Shown here in pieces: positions 15,893 to 24,390 of a DNA stretch of 64,000 bases. The notes under the pieces were generated by a model, which was not told the origin of the DNA, ran no database searches, and was given only the letters and a program-made list of their open reading frames with translations. Source of the DNA: Rhodocyclaceae bacterium (GTDB lineage Bacteria > Pseudomonadota > Gammaproteobacteria > Burkholderiales > Rhodocyclaceae); NCBI GenBank assembly GCA_020445945.1, contig JAGRFQ010000001.1:1-64000 (forward strand), read 5' to 3'. Within the stretch, counting starts at the first letter, position 1. Each line of letters begins with the position of its first letter. The position numbers and the translations under genes are program-made.

Positions 15893-18109
15893 TTACCCGC
15901 CGAAGTAGACGCCGTGCATCCACAGCGCAGCGCAGGTCCATCCTGCGACTATTGTGATGTGGATGGCTTTGGTAGGGCGCCACCCACCCGTGCGCCAATT
16001 GACAATCAAGTATGCGATTTCCAGCAGGGCGAACAGTGCAAGGACGAGGTACGTCATTTTAATGCGATAGTGTTTCAGGTTCCGCCACTGCGGATACTGT
16101 GCAATTGCATCGGTCATCGCCGTTCGCAGCGCTGCCTGCCTGGAAGCCAGCGGTGCCGGCGTGTCCAGAGGCACCGTGTTTTGCGATCCGTTGGCCGTGT
16201 CTTCCAGCACCAGACTGCGACCTTGTCGGGTCAGGCGAAGATGTGTGCTGTTGCCACTGTCAAGGGTGAGTGACCATGCCTCGGGGCGGGCCCCGGGCGC
16301 TATCGTGGGCGTCGCCGAGTTCTCCGCCGTGCCTTTTTGCTGAAGCGTGAATAGCGTGGCTTTTACGGATTCCGGACCCGGCTGGAAGGCTTCCAGCGAG
16401 GGTGCGCTGCGAGGATGCCGGTGTACGACAACCCAGCCCGAGAAAGGCACGGTTTCACCACGCGCGATGCGCAGTTCCGGGGTCGGATCGCCGGCGGTTT
16501 GAATTTTCAGGTGGCGGCCGCGCATGTCGGCAGAAGACTCAACCGTGGTGGCATCGGTTTTCCTAAAGCTGAGGTCCGGCGATGCTGTCCATAAGGTTTC
16601 GATGCCATGCTCAGCCCCCGTCGCGAAGTCGACAACCAGTATCTGATCTGGGCTGAGTTGAACGAACTGGCGGTCCAGCACCAGCGCGCCTGGCCCGGTG
16701 CGTTGCAACGCGAGAAAGCGTAGCGTCGGCGTGCTGGCGCTGGCCAGCAGCGTCACGCGACGAGCGCTGTTGCCAGGCTCGCCCGGCAGGTGTGGGGCGT
16801 TCGATCCTCGCCAGCCGTTTGCGGCGTTGAATCCTGCCGCGCCGTATGGCCAGTAGCCCGAGGCGGTAATCCAGTCTGTGCCACCGTTCCACCAGTGCCA
16901 ACTCATTTCGTCGGCATGTTTGTGGCCGTGACGATCGTGTTTGGCCCATGCGATTGCAACCTGTCCGCGCGTCTGGTCCTGTGTGCCGGTGTCACGCCAC
17001 ACGGCATAGCCGGACAGGGGGAAGAGCGCTGGCGCCGTGTCGCCAGATTCCGCGCCGCTCGTTGGTGCATGGGCCTTCCTGCGGGTGAGTGCTTTAGTGT
17101 TGCCGATCAAGGGCAGCGAGCCGTCGGGGCGACGCAATACAGTCAGGAAGCGCTGGGTATGGCTGGCGGCGGCTTCGAGCCGTGCCGGTACAACCAGCCC
17201 ATTGAGGTCGACGAGGCGTAGAGCAAAATGCAGAAGCTGGTTACCCAGCTCGTGGTATTCGGCCGAATGTTCAAGGACCACGCCTTCGTCGGACACATAG
17301 AAACCAAGCTGCAGCATCAAGCGCTCAAGGGCGAGTTGGCGCCACTTGGCCGTTTCGCGAAAGGCCGGAAATGCGGCAGTCAGTTGCAGCAGGGCGAGGT
17401 TTTGCATTACGCCGTGATTGGTGCGCACGGTGAAATGGTCTGGTTTGCTCAACAGCCGCGCCGAACGCAAAGCGAGCTCGACGATCGCCCGCTTGCTGGC
17501 ATCGCTGACGTCGGTGCGTGTGCGGATATGGCGCCAGAGCTGGACCAGAACCGAGACGCGTGCAGCCACGGCGTGGTCGTTCCACAGGAACCCGTTCGCG
17601 TCCCGGACTTGTGCTTCGTAGTGTGCGAACGCGACGCTGCGTTCAAGCGCGCGCTTCAGGTAAGCATCCAGCGTGGTGTTTGCATACGCCTTGAGCAGAA
17701 TGCGCTCGGTCTCGAGGCTGGCCATGACCAGTTGAAACGTTGGGCTGCCGCGCGAGAAATCGTCGGGATAGTCGCTGAGTGCAATCGGTCGATCAAGGAA
17801 TTCAGGTGCTGACAGCCGACCGTCGAGAATGGCCCGGGCGGTGGGTACGATCTCGCGCGGTGAAATATCGAGGCTGACCGCCAGGGTTATCGATGCGATT
17901 TCGTCCAGCCGTGCGTCGTCCGGTGTGCTGCTTAGCGTGCTCGTGATCTCGGCGCTTGGGGGGCTGCGGTCGATATGGAAATGCAGGATGTGGGGCAACC
18001 AGATGACGGCCAGCACCAGCACCACGGCCAGCACGCGCAGCGCGAACCTGGCGCCGTAGCGACGCCACGGTGCTGAGGGCTGGAGGGGGGCAGGGTCTGG
18101 CGCGGTCAT
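15893..18109 (-). CDS. Membrane-anchored heparinase II/III-like protein
   Basis: 738 aa from the ATG at 18109, which overlaps the upstream stop (ATGA); a GTG 12 bases earlier is less likely. An N-terminal membrane segment (about 21-42) is followed by an alpha-toroid domain, a beta-sandwich and two C-terminal hydrophobic segments, so the catalytic part is probably periplasmic. Heparinase-type motifs are present: Asn231-His232 in TNHGVMQN, EHSAEYHELGN (280-290), and HGHKHADEMSWHWW (394-407), where the family has HGHAD. The product would be a uronic-acid polysaccharide lyase, consistent with a mannuronate-type sugar from the gene at the window start. It closes the long - strand XrtA-associated operon. 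Confidence 0.8.
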   Translation of the reverse strand: MTAPDPAPLQPSAPWRRYGARFALRVLAVVLVLAVIWLPHILHFHIDRSPPSAEITSTLSSTPDDARLDEIASITLAVSLDISPREIVPTARAILDGRLSAPEFLDRPIALSDYPDDFSRGSPTFQLVMASLETERILLKAYANTTLDAYLKRALERSVAFAHYEAQVRDANGFLWNDHAVAARVSVLVQLWRHIRTRTDVSDASKRAIVELALRSARLLSKPDHFTVRTNHGVMQNLALLQLTAAFPAFRETAKWRQLALERLMLQLGFYVSDEGVVLEHSAEYHELGNQLLHFALRLVDLNGLVVPARLEAAASHTQRFLTVLRRPDGSLPLIGNTKALTRRKAHAPTSGAESGDTAPALFPLSGYAVWRDTGTQDQTRGQVAIAWAKHDRHGHKHADEMSWHWWNGGTDWITASGYWPYGAAGFNAANGWRGSNAPHLPGEPGNSARRVTLLASASTPTLRFLALQRTGPGALVLDRQFVQLSPDQILVVDFATGAEHGIETLWTASPDLSFRKTDATTVESSADMRGRHLKIQTAGDPTPELRIARGETVPFSGWVVVHRHPRSAPSLEAFQPGPESVKATLFTLQQKGTAENSATPTIAPGARPEAWSLTLDSGNSTHLRLTRQGRSLVLEDTANGSQNTVPLDTPAPLASRQAALRTAMTDAIAQYPQWRNLKHYRIKMTYLVLALFALLEIAYLIVNWRTGGWRPTKAIHITIVAGWTCAALWMHGVYFGG

Positions 18110-19914
18110 TCCAGCGACCACTCCGGTGCATGCGTTTCAAGCCAGAACTCGAGCATCATCAGAATCCACACCATCTCGCCGTAGTAGCCGGGGTAGGCAG
18201 GAAGCCAGTGATGGCGTAGCTGATCGATGAACTCAGGGCGGACCACGCCGCGCGTGGCAAAGCGCTCCAGCGCGTCGCCCGCCAGCGCGCCCAGCGCATC
18301 GTGCTGGACCGCCCAGACGCCAAAGGGCAGACCAAAGCCATGTTTTTTCTTGGTCAGAATTTCGTTGGGGAGAAAGCCTTTGAGGGCTTCCTTGAAGAAC
18401 CACCGCAGCTTCAGCCCCTTGAGTTTGTACGCGGCGGGAAGGCGGCATGACAACGCCAGCAGTCGGTCGTTGAGCAGCGGGAAGCCGACATCAACGCCCG
18501 CCAGTTGCGTCGTCCCGGTGACTTTCGGCAGGTCGTTATCGGCCAGTGTGTGTTTGAAGTCGAAGGCCAGCATGCGATTGATGAAAGCACTGCCGGTGCT
18601 GTGGGACCACGTGTCTCGCTGCAACTCGATCGGCCCCTGCGGATCGATGCGGGCCAGAAAATCCGGCGTGAACAAGGTGTCGTGCCCCAGCCGCTGGAGC
18701 ATGTTGTACATCTGCAGACGATCGGGCATCGGGACGCGGGCCTGTTCAACGTAGCTGACGCCTTTCTTGATCAGCGGGATGTTGCCGAGGGCTGGCAGCT
18801 TGCTGACTGGCTCGACCACGCCTTGGCGCAGCAGACCCGGAAGGTTGTGATACCAGCTGAACACGCGTTGCTTGGCGTAACGCGTGTTGCCGCCGAACAG
18901 CTCGTCGCCACCGTCCCCGGCGAGGAGTTTGTCGACGCCGTCTTCGCGTGCGCGGGTGGCACAAATCCAGGCCGGTACGGCCGACGAGTTGCCGAAGGGC
19001 TGGTCGTAATGCTGGGCGACGTGCGCAATGCCGTCGAGCAGGTCGTTGGGGGTGACGTAGTATTCACGGTGGTCTGCGCCGAAATGGCGGGCGGCGAGCC
19101 GCGCATATTCCATTTCATCGTAGCCCGCGGCGTCGAAGCCGATCGAGTAGGTTTTTGCCGGCTTGCCGAGCACCTTGCACAGCATGCCCGATACCGTCGA
19201 ACTGTCGGTGCCACCGGATAGAAACGCGCCGGCGTTGGTGCCCTTGACTTCGGTGCGCACGGCGGCTTCGATGATGTCGAGGAAGGCCTTGGCGTTCGAG
19301 GGAACGTCGACGCGCGACGGCTCGTCAAAGCGCGGTCGCCAGTAGGCGCGGGTCTCGACCTTGCCATCGCGGAAATGCAGCAGATGGCCGGGGGCGAGGC
19401 GCTGGATTCCGTCAAACACGGTGAGCGGCGACGGGATGACATGAAAGTACAAATAGCTGTAGATCGCCTGGGGGGCGATGCTGTGCCCGTCCTTGATGGC
19501 ATTGGCGCGGTCAGAGAACCGCAGGCGACCGGCCTCGATCGACCATGCCCAGTTGTCGATGGCAAACCGATCATTGGCGAGCAGGGTTTCGCCGGTGCGC
19601 AGGTTGATCACCGCGACTGCAAACCGGCCTTCAATCTTTTCGGGGCTCGACAAGCCGTGTTCCTTGAACAGGCCGAGCCACGCGCTGGCGTCATCCGCGA
19701 CGTCGCCCCGTGCCGGAAAGCGTGGTGCGCCGCGGCTCAGACACAGCCATTCTCCTTGAGTGGCGACACATACCTTGGGCGCCCACCGAAGCTGGCCGAG
19801 CGACCACGCGAGTGTGCCCTGGTGCGTGGCAGTGGCGAGGGACGGGATGTCGGCGGCGTTGTCGGCCGTGATCGCAGCGGTGATCAGCGGTTGTGTCGCA
19901 AGAGGCGTATTCAT
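18106..19914 (-). CDS. Asparagine-synthetase-like amide ligase lacking the N-terminal Cys
   Basis: 602 aa, with a C-terminal synthetase domain of the asparagine synthase family: the PP-loop SGGTDSS (233-239), YSIGFDAAGYDEMEYA, and LAGDGGDELFGG (331-342). The N-terminal Ntn-amidotransferase-like domain is present (FAVAVINLRTGETLLANDRF), but residue 2 is Asn, not the catalytic Cys, and no Cys lies near the N-terminus. Glutamine hydrolysis is therefore probably lost, as in beta-lactam synthetase, and the enzyme may use ammonia or an amine nucleophile. Asparagine-synthase homologues recur in exosortase A/EPS loci and have been linked to floc formation in Zoogloea (recalled). It may amidate uronic acid carboxyls; that is inference. 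Confidence 0.8.
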   Translation of the reverse strand: MNTPLATQPLITAAITADNAADIPSLATATHQGTLAWSLGQLRWAPKVCVATQGEWLCLSRGAPRFPARGDVADDASAWLGLFKEHGLSSPEKIEGRFAVAVINLRTGETLLANDRFAIDNWAWSIEAGRLRFSDRANAIKDGHSIAPQAIYSYLYFHVIPSPLTVFDGIQRLAPGHLLHFRDGKVETRAYWRPRFDEPSRVDVPSNAKAFLDIIEAAVRTEVKGTNAGAFLSGGTDSSTVSGMLCKVLGKPAKTYSIGFDAAGYDEMEYARLAARHFGADHREYYVTPNDLLDGIAHVAQHYDQPFGNSSAVPAWICATRAREDGVDKLLAGDGGDELFGGNTRYAKQRVFSWYHNLPGLLRQGVVEPVSKLPALGNIPLIKKGVSYVEQARVPMPDRLQMYNMLQRLGHDTLFTPDFLARIDPQGPIELQRDTWSHSTGSAFINRMLAFDFKHTLADNDLPKVTGTTQLAGVDVGFPLLNDRLLALSCRLPAAYKLKGLKLRWFFKEALKGFLPNEILTKKKHGFGLPFGVWAVQHDALGALAGDALERFATRGVVRPEFIDQLRHHWLPAYPGYYGEMVWILMMLEFWLETHAPEWSLE

Positions 19915-21419
19915 GGACGAATCTCGGGGTCGTGCGGGCGGACGTACAACCAGCGCTTCAGTTGCTCAAGCCTTCCCGCTTTTTCAAGAAGATAGGTTTC
20001 GGCGCCGGCGGGGCAGCCGGACAGTCGCCATAGGGCAACAACAATCACTGCATAGACGCCGGCGCCGGTTGCCACCTGCACGCTGAGTGCCAGTGGGTGG
20101 GCCAGGGCCGAAGTGTCGAGTGCCAGGAGTGCTGCGGTCATCGCCAGCGAGGCGAGCGCCGGGCGGATGATCGTGCTCAGGAAGTCGCGCGCGCGCAGCA
20201 TGGGCACCGTGCGGACAACCAGCGCGATGAAAACCAGTAGCCCGCATGCGGTGATGCTGAATCGCAACCATGCGATCTGGCTTGCGTCGGCGCTACGGAA
20301 CACGCTCATCGCCAAGGTGCCGAAAACGATGACTTGTGCCCAGGTGAACAGACTCAAGACTTTGACCTTGCCCAGCGAAAGCAGCAAGTAACTCGCCGCA
20401 TGGGACAACACCAGGACGATCTGCAGCAGCGCGATGATTTTGATGAAGGGAATGGCGATGCTCCATTTTGCGCCCAGCAGCGTCATCACCAGATTCTCGG
20501 CGACGAGCGCGATGCCGGTACCGGCCGGCACCACGATCAGTGTCTGAACGCCCAGCGCGAGCAAGAAGGTCTGGCTCAGTCGTGCCAGATCGTGGCGGGC
20601 GTCGACAAAGGCCGGAAACAGCACCCGCCCGAGTGGGGCGAGCAACTCGGAGGTGGGTATCGAGGCGACTTCGTCTGCCAGCGTGTATCCGCCCATCGTA
20701 CCGGCGTCGGCGCGTCCGCCGACGATGAACTTGTCGAGGCGGGTGTCGGCGTAGCCGCCGATGTTGCGTACCAGAACCCATTGGGAAAACGACCACAGTT
20801 CCCGGAAGCGCGACAGCGTGAGCCTCGGGCGCAACGAATGCATGAGGTAGCTCAGGACGACCCCGGTCATGCGCGCGGCCAGCGATCCGAGCACCATCGC
20901 CCAGTACGAGCGCAGCCAGAACGCGATGGCCAGCGTCACGATGAAGCCAGTGAGCCGCTTGAAAAAGAAGAACTGAAAGTCCTTGCCGAACTGCATGTTC
21001 TTCTGGAAGGTGACGACACCGATGTTTTCGAGTCCACCGACAAACACGGAGAGCGCCATGACACGCATGACATCGGTGACGCGGGGATCGTGGTAGTAGT
21101 CGGCGGCAAACGGGGCCGCGAGAAAAATGAGGCTGCCGGCGAGCGTGGCTTGAAGAATGCGGATGGTCCACGCGGTGTCGAAGTCTTCCTTGGTGGCGTC
21201 CCGGTTGTGAATCAAGGCCACATTGACGCCTAGGTCGAGCAGGACATCGACCAGACCGACGACAATCGACGCCATTGCCACGACCCCGAAATCGGCAGGC
21301 ACCAACAAGCGCGCCAGGATGAGCGTACTGAGCAGACCGACGAGCCGGTCGGTCCAGCGCATGCCGACCACGATCAGTGCGCCGGAGAAAATGCCGTGAC
21401 GCTTGGCGCTCCTGCTCAT
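19911..21419 (-). CDS. Wzx-type polysaccharide flippase/exporter (MOP superfamily)
   Basis: 502 aa with about 12-14 hydrophobic segments. The ATG at 21419 overlaps the upstream stop by 4 bases, so a longer in-frame reading to 21485 is rejected. The N-terminal region (GLLSTLILARLLVPADFGVVAMASI) and the EDFDTAWTIRILQA and FQKNMQFGKDF segments match WzxC/lipopolysaccharide-exporter proteins. It would move lipid-linked oligosaccharide repeat units to the periplasm for the O-ligase or polymerase. It overlaps the next gene by 4 bases. Confidence 0.88.
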   Translation of the reverse strand: MSRSAKRHGIFSGALIVVGMRWTDRLVGLLSTLILARLLVPADFGVVAMASIVVGLVDVLLDLGVNVALIHNRDATKEDFDTAWTIRILQATLAGSLIFLAAPFAADYYHDPRVTDVMRVMALSVFVGGLENIGVVTFQKNMQFGKDFQFFFFKRLTGFIVTLAIAFWLRSYWAMVLGSLAARMTGVVLSYLMHSLRPRLTLSRFRELWSFSQWVLVRNIGGYADTRLDKFIVGGRADAGTMGGYTLADEVASIPTSELLAPLGRVLFPAFVDARHDLARLSQTFLLALGVQTLIVVPAGTGIALVAENLVMTLLGAKWSIAIPFIKIIALLQIVLVLSHAASYLLLSLGKVKVLSLFTWAQVIVFGTLAMSVFRSADASQIAWLRFSITACGLLVFIALVVRTVPMLRARDFLSTIIRPALASLAMTAALLALDTSALAHPLALSVQVATGAGVYAVIVVALWRLSGCPAGAETYLLEKAGRLEQLKRWLYVRPHDPEIRP

Positions 21420-22366
21420 CGTGTCAGTCCGGCCTTGCGCCCCCGGGCGGTCAGCGAATCGAGCGCCCCAAGAAGCGTGCGCCATTCATCGTTTTCGTTT
21501 CGGCCGTGCGCGGCATAGCTGCGACGTACGTGCAGACCGAAAGGTTCGTTGTCCCACAGTGTCTCCTCCCACAACGCCGGCAGCGGGTGGGGGCACGCCC
21601 CGGATTCGCAAAAGCCGCGCTCGGTGTAGCTGCCTTTGCGCTTTGGCGTATAGCAGTAGGCGTCTGGCAGGAGAGCTTCGATCAGGCGGGTTTTGAACCC
21701 CACCGGTGCTTCGCTTGACTGGCGAAAAACCGGCGTGACGCATTGTGCCCGTGTCGTTTCGGCGAAGCGGGCGTGGACCTGGACCCCCGTGTCCCACGCG
21801 ACCCGTTTGCGGCGCCACAAAAAAGGCAGCCGGTCGAGCCAGCCCGTGCGGTGGCTGAGTGGTGGTTCGATCAGATCAAGGCGCGGGCGAAAATCCAGCG
21901 CGTCGCGCTCGACCCGCTCAAGGTCGACGAACATGCAGTGAACGGCCGGAAAGTAGCGATAGTTCCGGTTGTAGCGCGGATGCCACGGTGCACCGAAAAA
22001 TGCGAGCTGATGGGCTTGCATGTGGCCCAGTACGCGCTCGATCCAGTTGGGCATCAAGAGGTAGAAATCAGGATCGAGCACCAGCAGGAAGCGCGTATCG
22101 ACGGCGCCGACAAGTGCATTTAGTGCCAGAGCATGGTGATGGCTGGCGCCTTGCGACGTATCGCATGCGCCGGTGCTGATCACGACGCTTGGATCTGCCA
22201 GAACGATGCGTTGTTCCGACTTGATTGGCGCGTTGTCTGCGATCTGCCACACGGCTTGCGTGTCGAACTGGGGATTTTGCGCACGTGCAAGTTGAAGGTT
22301 GAGTTCGATGAGTGCGCCGTGGCCAAATGAAACCGTGCAGATGGTGAGTGACTTTGCTGCTGTCAT
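21416..22366 (-). CDS. Glycosyltransferase (GT2-like, GT-A fold)
   Basis: 316 aa, ATG at 22366 with a 4-base overlap on the methyltransferase stop. A GT2-like N-terminus (SLTICTVSFGHGALIELNLQLA) is followed by an acidic metal-binding motif in LLVLDPDFYLL, then AFFGAPWHPRYNR and WDTGVQVHARF. There are no membrane segments, so it is a cytosolic or peripheral enzyme adding a sugar to the repeat unit. The C-terminal third is Cys/Trp-rich and I do not recognise it. Substrate unknown. Confidence 0.7.
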   Translation of the reverse strand: MTAAKSLTICTVSFGHGALIELNLQLARAQNPQFDTQAVWQIADNAPIKSEQRIVLADPSVVISTGACDTSQGASHHHALALNALVGAVDTRFLLVLDPDFYLLMPNWIERVLGHMQAHQLAFFGAPWHPRYNRNYRYFPAVHCMFVDLERVERDALDFRPRLDLIEPPLSHRTGWLDRLPFLWRRKRVAWDTGVQVHARFAETTRAQCVTPVFRQSSEAPVGFKTRLIEALLPDAYCYTPKRKGSYTERGFCESGACPHPLPALWEETLWDNEPFGLHVRRSYAAHGRNENDEWRTLLGALDSLTARGRKAGLTR

Positions 22367-23082
22367 GTGGGGACGTTTGTCGGCGCGCCAAGTCGTTCGG
22401 CGCGAAAGCTGTATTGATAGGTCAGAAATTCCCGTACCGGGAAAGAGCTCGCAATCCCCTGGGGAAGACGGCCAAGGGCCCGATTGATGCGGCCGCCGCC
22501 CCGATCCCAGGCGCGCAGATTGAAAACTTCCTTGGTGACCGAGAACCCCACCGCGCCGACCAGATCGCGCGCGTCGTGAATGGTGAACCAGCGAAGGTGG
22601 GTTTTGTCGAAAATGCCGCGCTCCCGGCGGGGGAAACGACCCGACAAGGCGATTGCCCACAGCGCTGAAATGTGTCGGATATTCGGCAAACTGGTGACAA
22701 TCGCGCCATCCGGCTTGAGATGACGGATGGCGTGACCGAGCACCTCGGCCGGTGCGCGCAGATGTTCGAGCACGTCGCCGCATATCAGGCAGTCGAAGCG
22801 GGGCTCGTCGTCAAAGCGCGACCAGTCAAACTGCTCTGCATCGCAGCTAAATACTGCGTCCAGTCGTTCTCGCGCGGTGTTCGCCAGCTGGATGTTTGCT
22901 TCAATGCCGGTGATGTAGGTGCCGGGGTCGCCGCGCTGCTTTATTGCTGCACCGAGCGTTCCGTCGCTGCAGCCGATTTCGAGAATCCGCCGGGCCGATT
23001 CCGGGACCAGTGCGAGGAGGTCGGAGCGGGCGGTGGTGTATGCGGCACGCGTTTCCGGAGAACAGGTTGTAGTCGAATTCAT
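22363..23082 (-). CDS. SAM-dependent class I methyltransferase
   Basis: 239 aa from the ATG at 23082, with GGAG 7 bases upstream; a TTG directly before it is less likely. Class I fold: motif I is RILEIGCSDGTLGAAIK (SAM binding), then GIEANIQLANTAR, DCLICGDVLEHLRAP (post-motif acidic residues) and LKPDGAIVTSLPNIRHI. SGRFPRRERGIFDKTHLRWFT is typical of methyltransferases in O-antigen and EPS clusters that act on sugars. 60 bases separate it from the upstream PLP decarboxylase gene; the two probably share a transcript. Confidence 0.85.
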   Translation of the reverse strand: MNSTTTCSPETRAAYTTARSDLLALVPESARRILEIGCSDGTLGAAIKQRGDPGTYITGIEANIQLANTARERLDAVFSCDAEQFDWSRFDDEPRFDCLICGDVLEHLRAPAEVLGHAIRHLKPDGAIVTSLPNIRHISALWAIALSGRFPRRERGIFDKTHLRWFTIHDARDLVGAVGFSVTKEVFNLRAWDRGGGRINRALGRLPQGIASSFPVREFLTYQYSFRAERLGAPTNVPT

Positions 23083-23145
23083 CAACGTACTCCAGAAAAA
23101 GGGCGGCTATCTGGCAATGCGAGACCGCGCGTGCGTTCGGAATGT

Positions 23146-24390
23146 TTAAACCAGTACTTCCGCGATGGCTGGGTGCCCCAGAAAGCTCTGTGGGCTCGCG
23201 CTGGCACCATAGGCGCCGGATTGGTAGATCACGACAAAATCGCCCTCGCATGCTGTCGGGAGGGCCATTTTGTCGCCGAGGATGTCCAGTGGCGTGCACA
23301 GTGGGCCGACGATGCTGACGGCTTCGCCGGCGGGGGCATCCATCCGGTTGCCGATGGCGACAGGGTAATTCTTGCGGATGATCTGGCCGAAATTGCCGGA
23401 GGCAGACAGATGGTGGTGCAGCCCACCATCGGTGACCAGATAGGTGTGGCCGCGAGAGACTTTGCGGTCGAGCACACGGCAGACGTAAATGCCGGCTTCG
23501 CCGACGAAATAGCGCCCCAGCTCGATCACCAGGCTGGCCTCGGGCAGACTGCGCGCAGCGTCGGCCTGAATCTGCGCCAGATTGTCGGCAATCGCGGAGA
23601 GGTCGAGGCGCGCCTCGCCCGGGAAATAGGGGATGCCGAAGCCGCCGCCCAGATTGAGGAAGCGCACCGGTGCGGGCGCGTGTTCCGCGAGGCGGCAGGC
23701 CAGTGCGAAGCTCTTTTGCTGAGCTTCGACGATGGCTTCGGGTTTGAGGTTCTGCGAGCCGGCGAAGAGGTGGAATCCTTCAAATGCGAGCCCCGCCTCG
23801 CCGATGGCGGCGAGGAGTTCGGGAACCGCTTCGGCATCGACGCCAAACTGCTTTGGGCCGCCGCCCATCTTCATGCCGGAGGCCTTGAGTTCGAAATCGG
23901 GATTGACGCGAACCGCAACCCGGGCGGGCAGGCCAAGCGCCTGCGATGCGGTGGCGAGTGCGGGCACTTCGCGGAAGGATTCGACGTTGATCAGGATCCC
24001 CGCGGCAACGGCTTGATGCAGTTCGGCGTCCCGTTTGCCGGGGCCGGCAAAGCTGATTTCCGCCGGATCGGCGCCCGCGTCGAGTGCGACCTTCAGCTCG
24101 CCCGCCGAGGCCACGTCGATGCCGTCGACCAGCCCGGCCATGTGGCCAACCAGCGCGGGCATGGGGTTGGCTTTCATCGCATAGTGCAGCTTGATGCCGG
24201 TGGGCAGCGCGGTGCGCAACTGCTGTACGCGTGCGGTCAGCAGCTGTCGGTCATAGGCATAGAAGGGGGTTTGCCCGACGCGTGCGGCCAGCTGGGCAAG
24301 CGGAATGCCGCCGACCAACAGCTCACCATTTCGCGCATCGAATTGATCCATCGGTGCGTGGACGGGTGGGGTGCGTGTGGCTTGAGTCAT
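23146..24390 (-). CDS. PLP-dependent decarboxylase, exosortase A system-associated
   Basis: 414 aa, a fold-III decarboxylase related to diaminopimelate decarboxylase. Lys73 in HYAMKANP is the PLP Schiff-base lysine. SAGELKVAL, FAGPGKRDAEL, NLGGGFGIPY and ELGRYFVGEAGIYVCRV follow in order. The C-terminal substrate side has GPLCTPLDILGDK and YQSGAYGASASPQSFLGHP. A subfamily found beside exosortase A genes and an acyl-CoA ligase (TIGR03099-like, from memory) matches well. Its substrate is not established; by fold it should decarboxylate an amino acid to an amine. It overlaps the acyl-CoA ligase stop by 4 bases, suggesting a common product. It is not the lysine-biosynthetic lysA by context. Confidence 0.88.
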   Translation of the reverse strand: MTQATRTPPVHAPMDQFDARNGELLVGGIPLAQLAARVGQTPFYAYDRQLLTARVQQLRTALPTGIKLHYAMKANPMPALVGHMAGLVDGIDVASAGELKVALDAGADPAEISFAGPGKRDAELHQAVAAGILINVESFREVPALATASQALGLPARVAVRVNPDFELKASGMKMGGGPKQFGVDAEAVPELLAAIGEAGLAFEGFHLFAGSQNLKPEAIVEAQQKSFALACRLAEHAPAPVRFLNLGGGFGIPYFPGEARLDLSAIADNLAQIQADAARSLPEASLVIELGRYFVGEAGIYVCRVLDRKVSRGHTYLVTDGGLHHHLSASGNFGQIIRKNYPVAIGNRMDAPAGEAVSIVGPLCTPLDILGDKMALPTACEGDFVVIYQSGAYGASASPQSFLGHPAIAEVLV

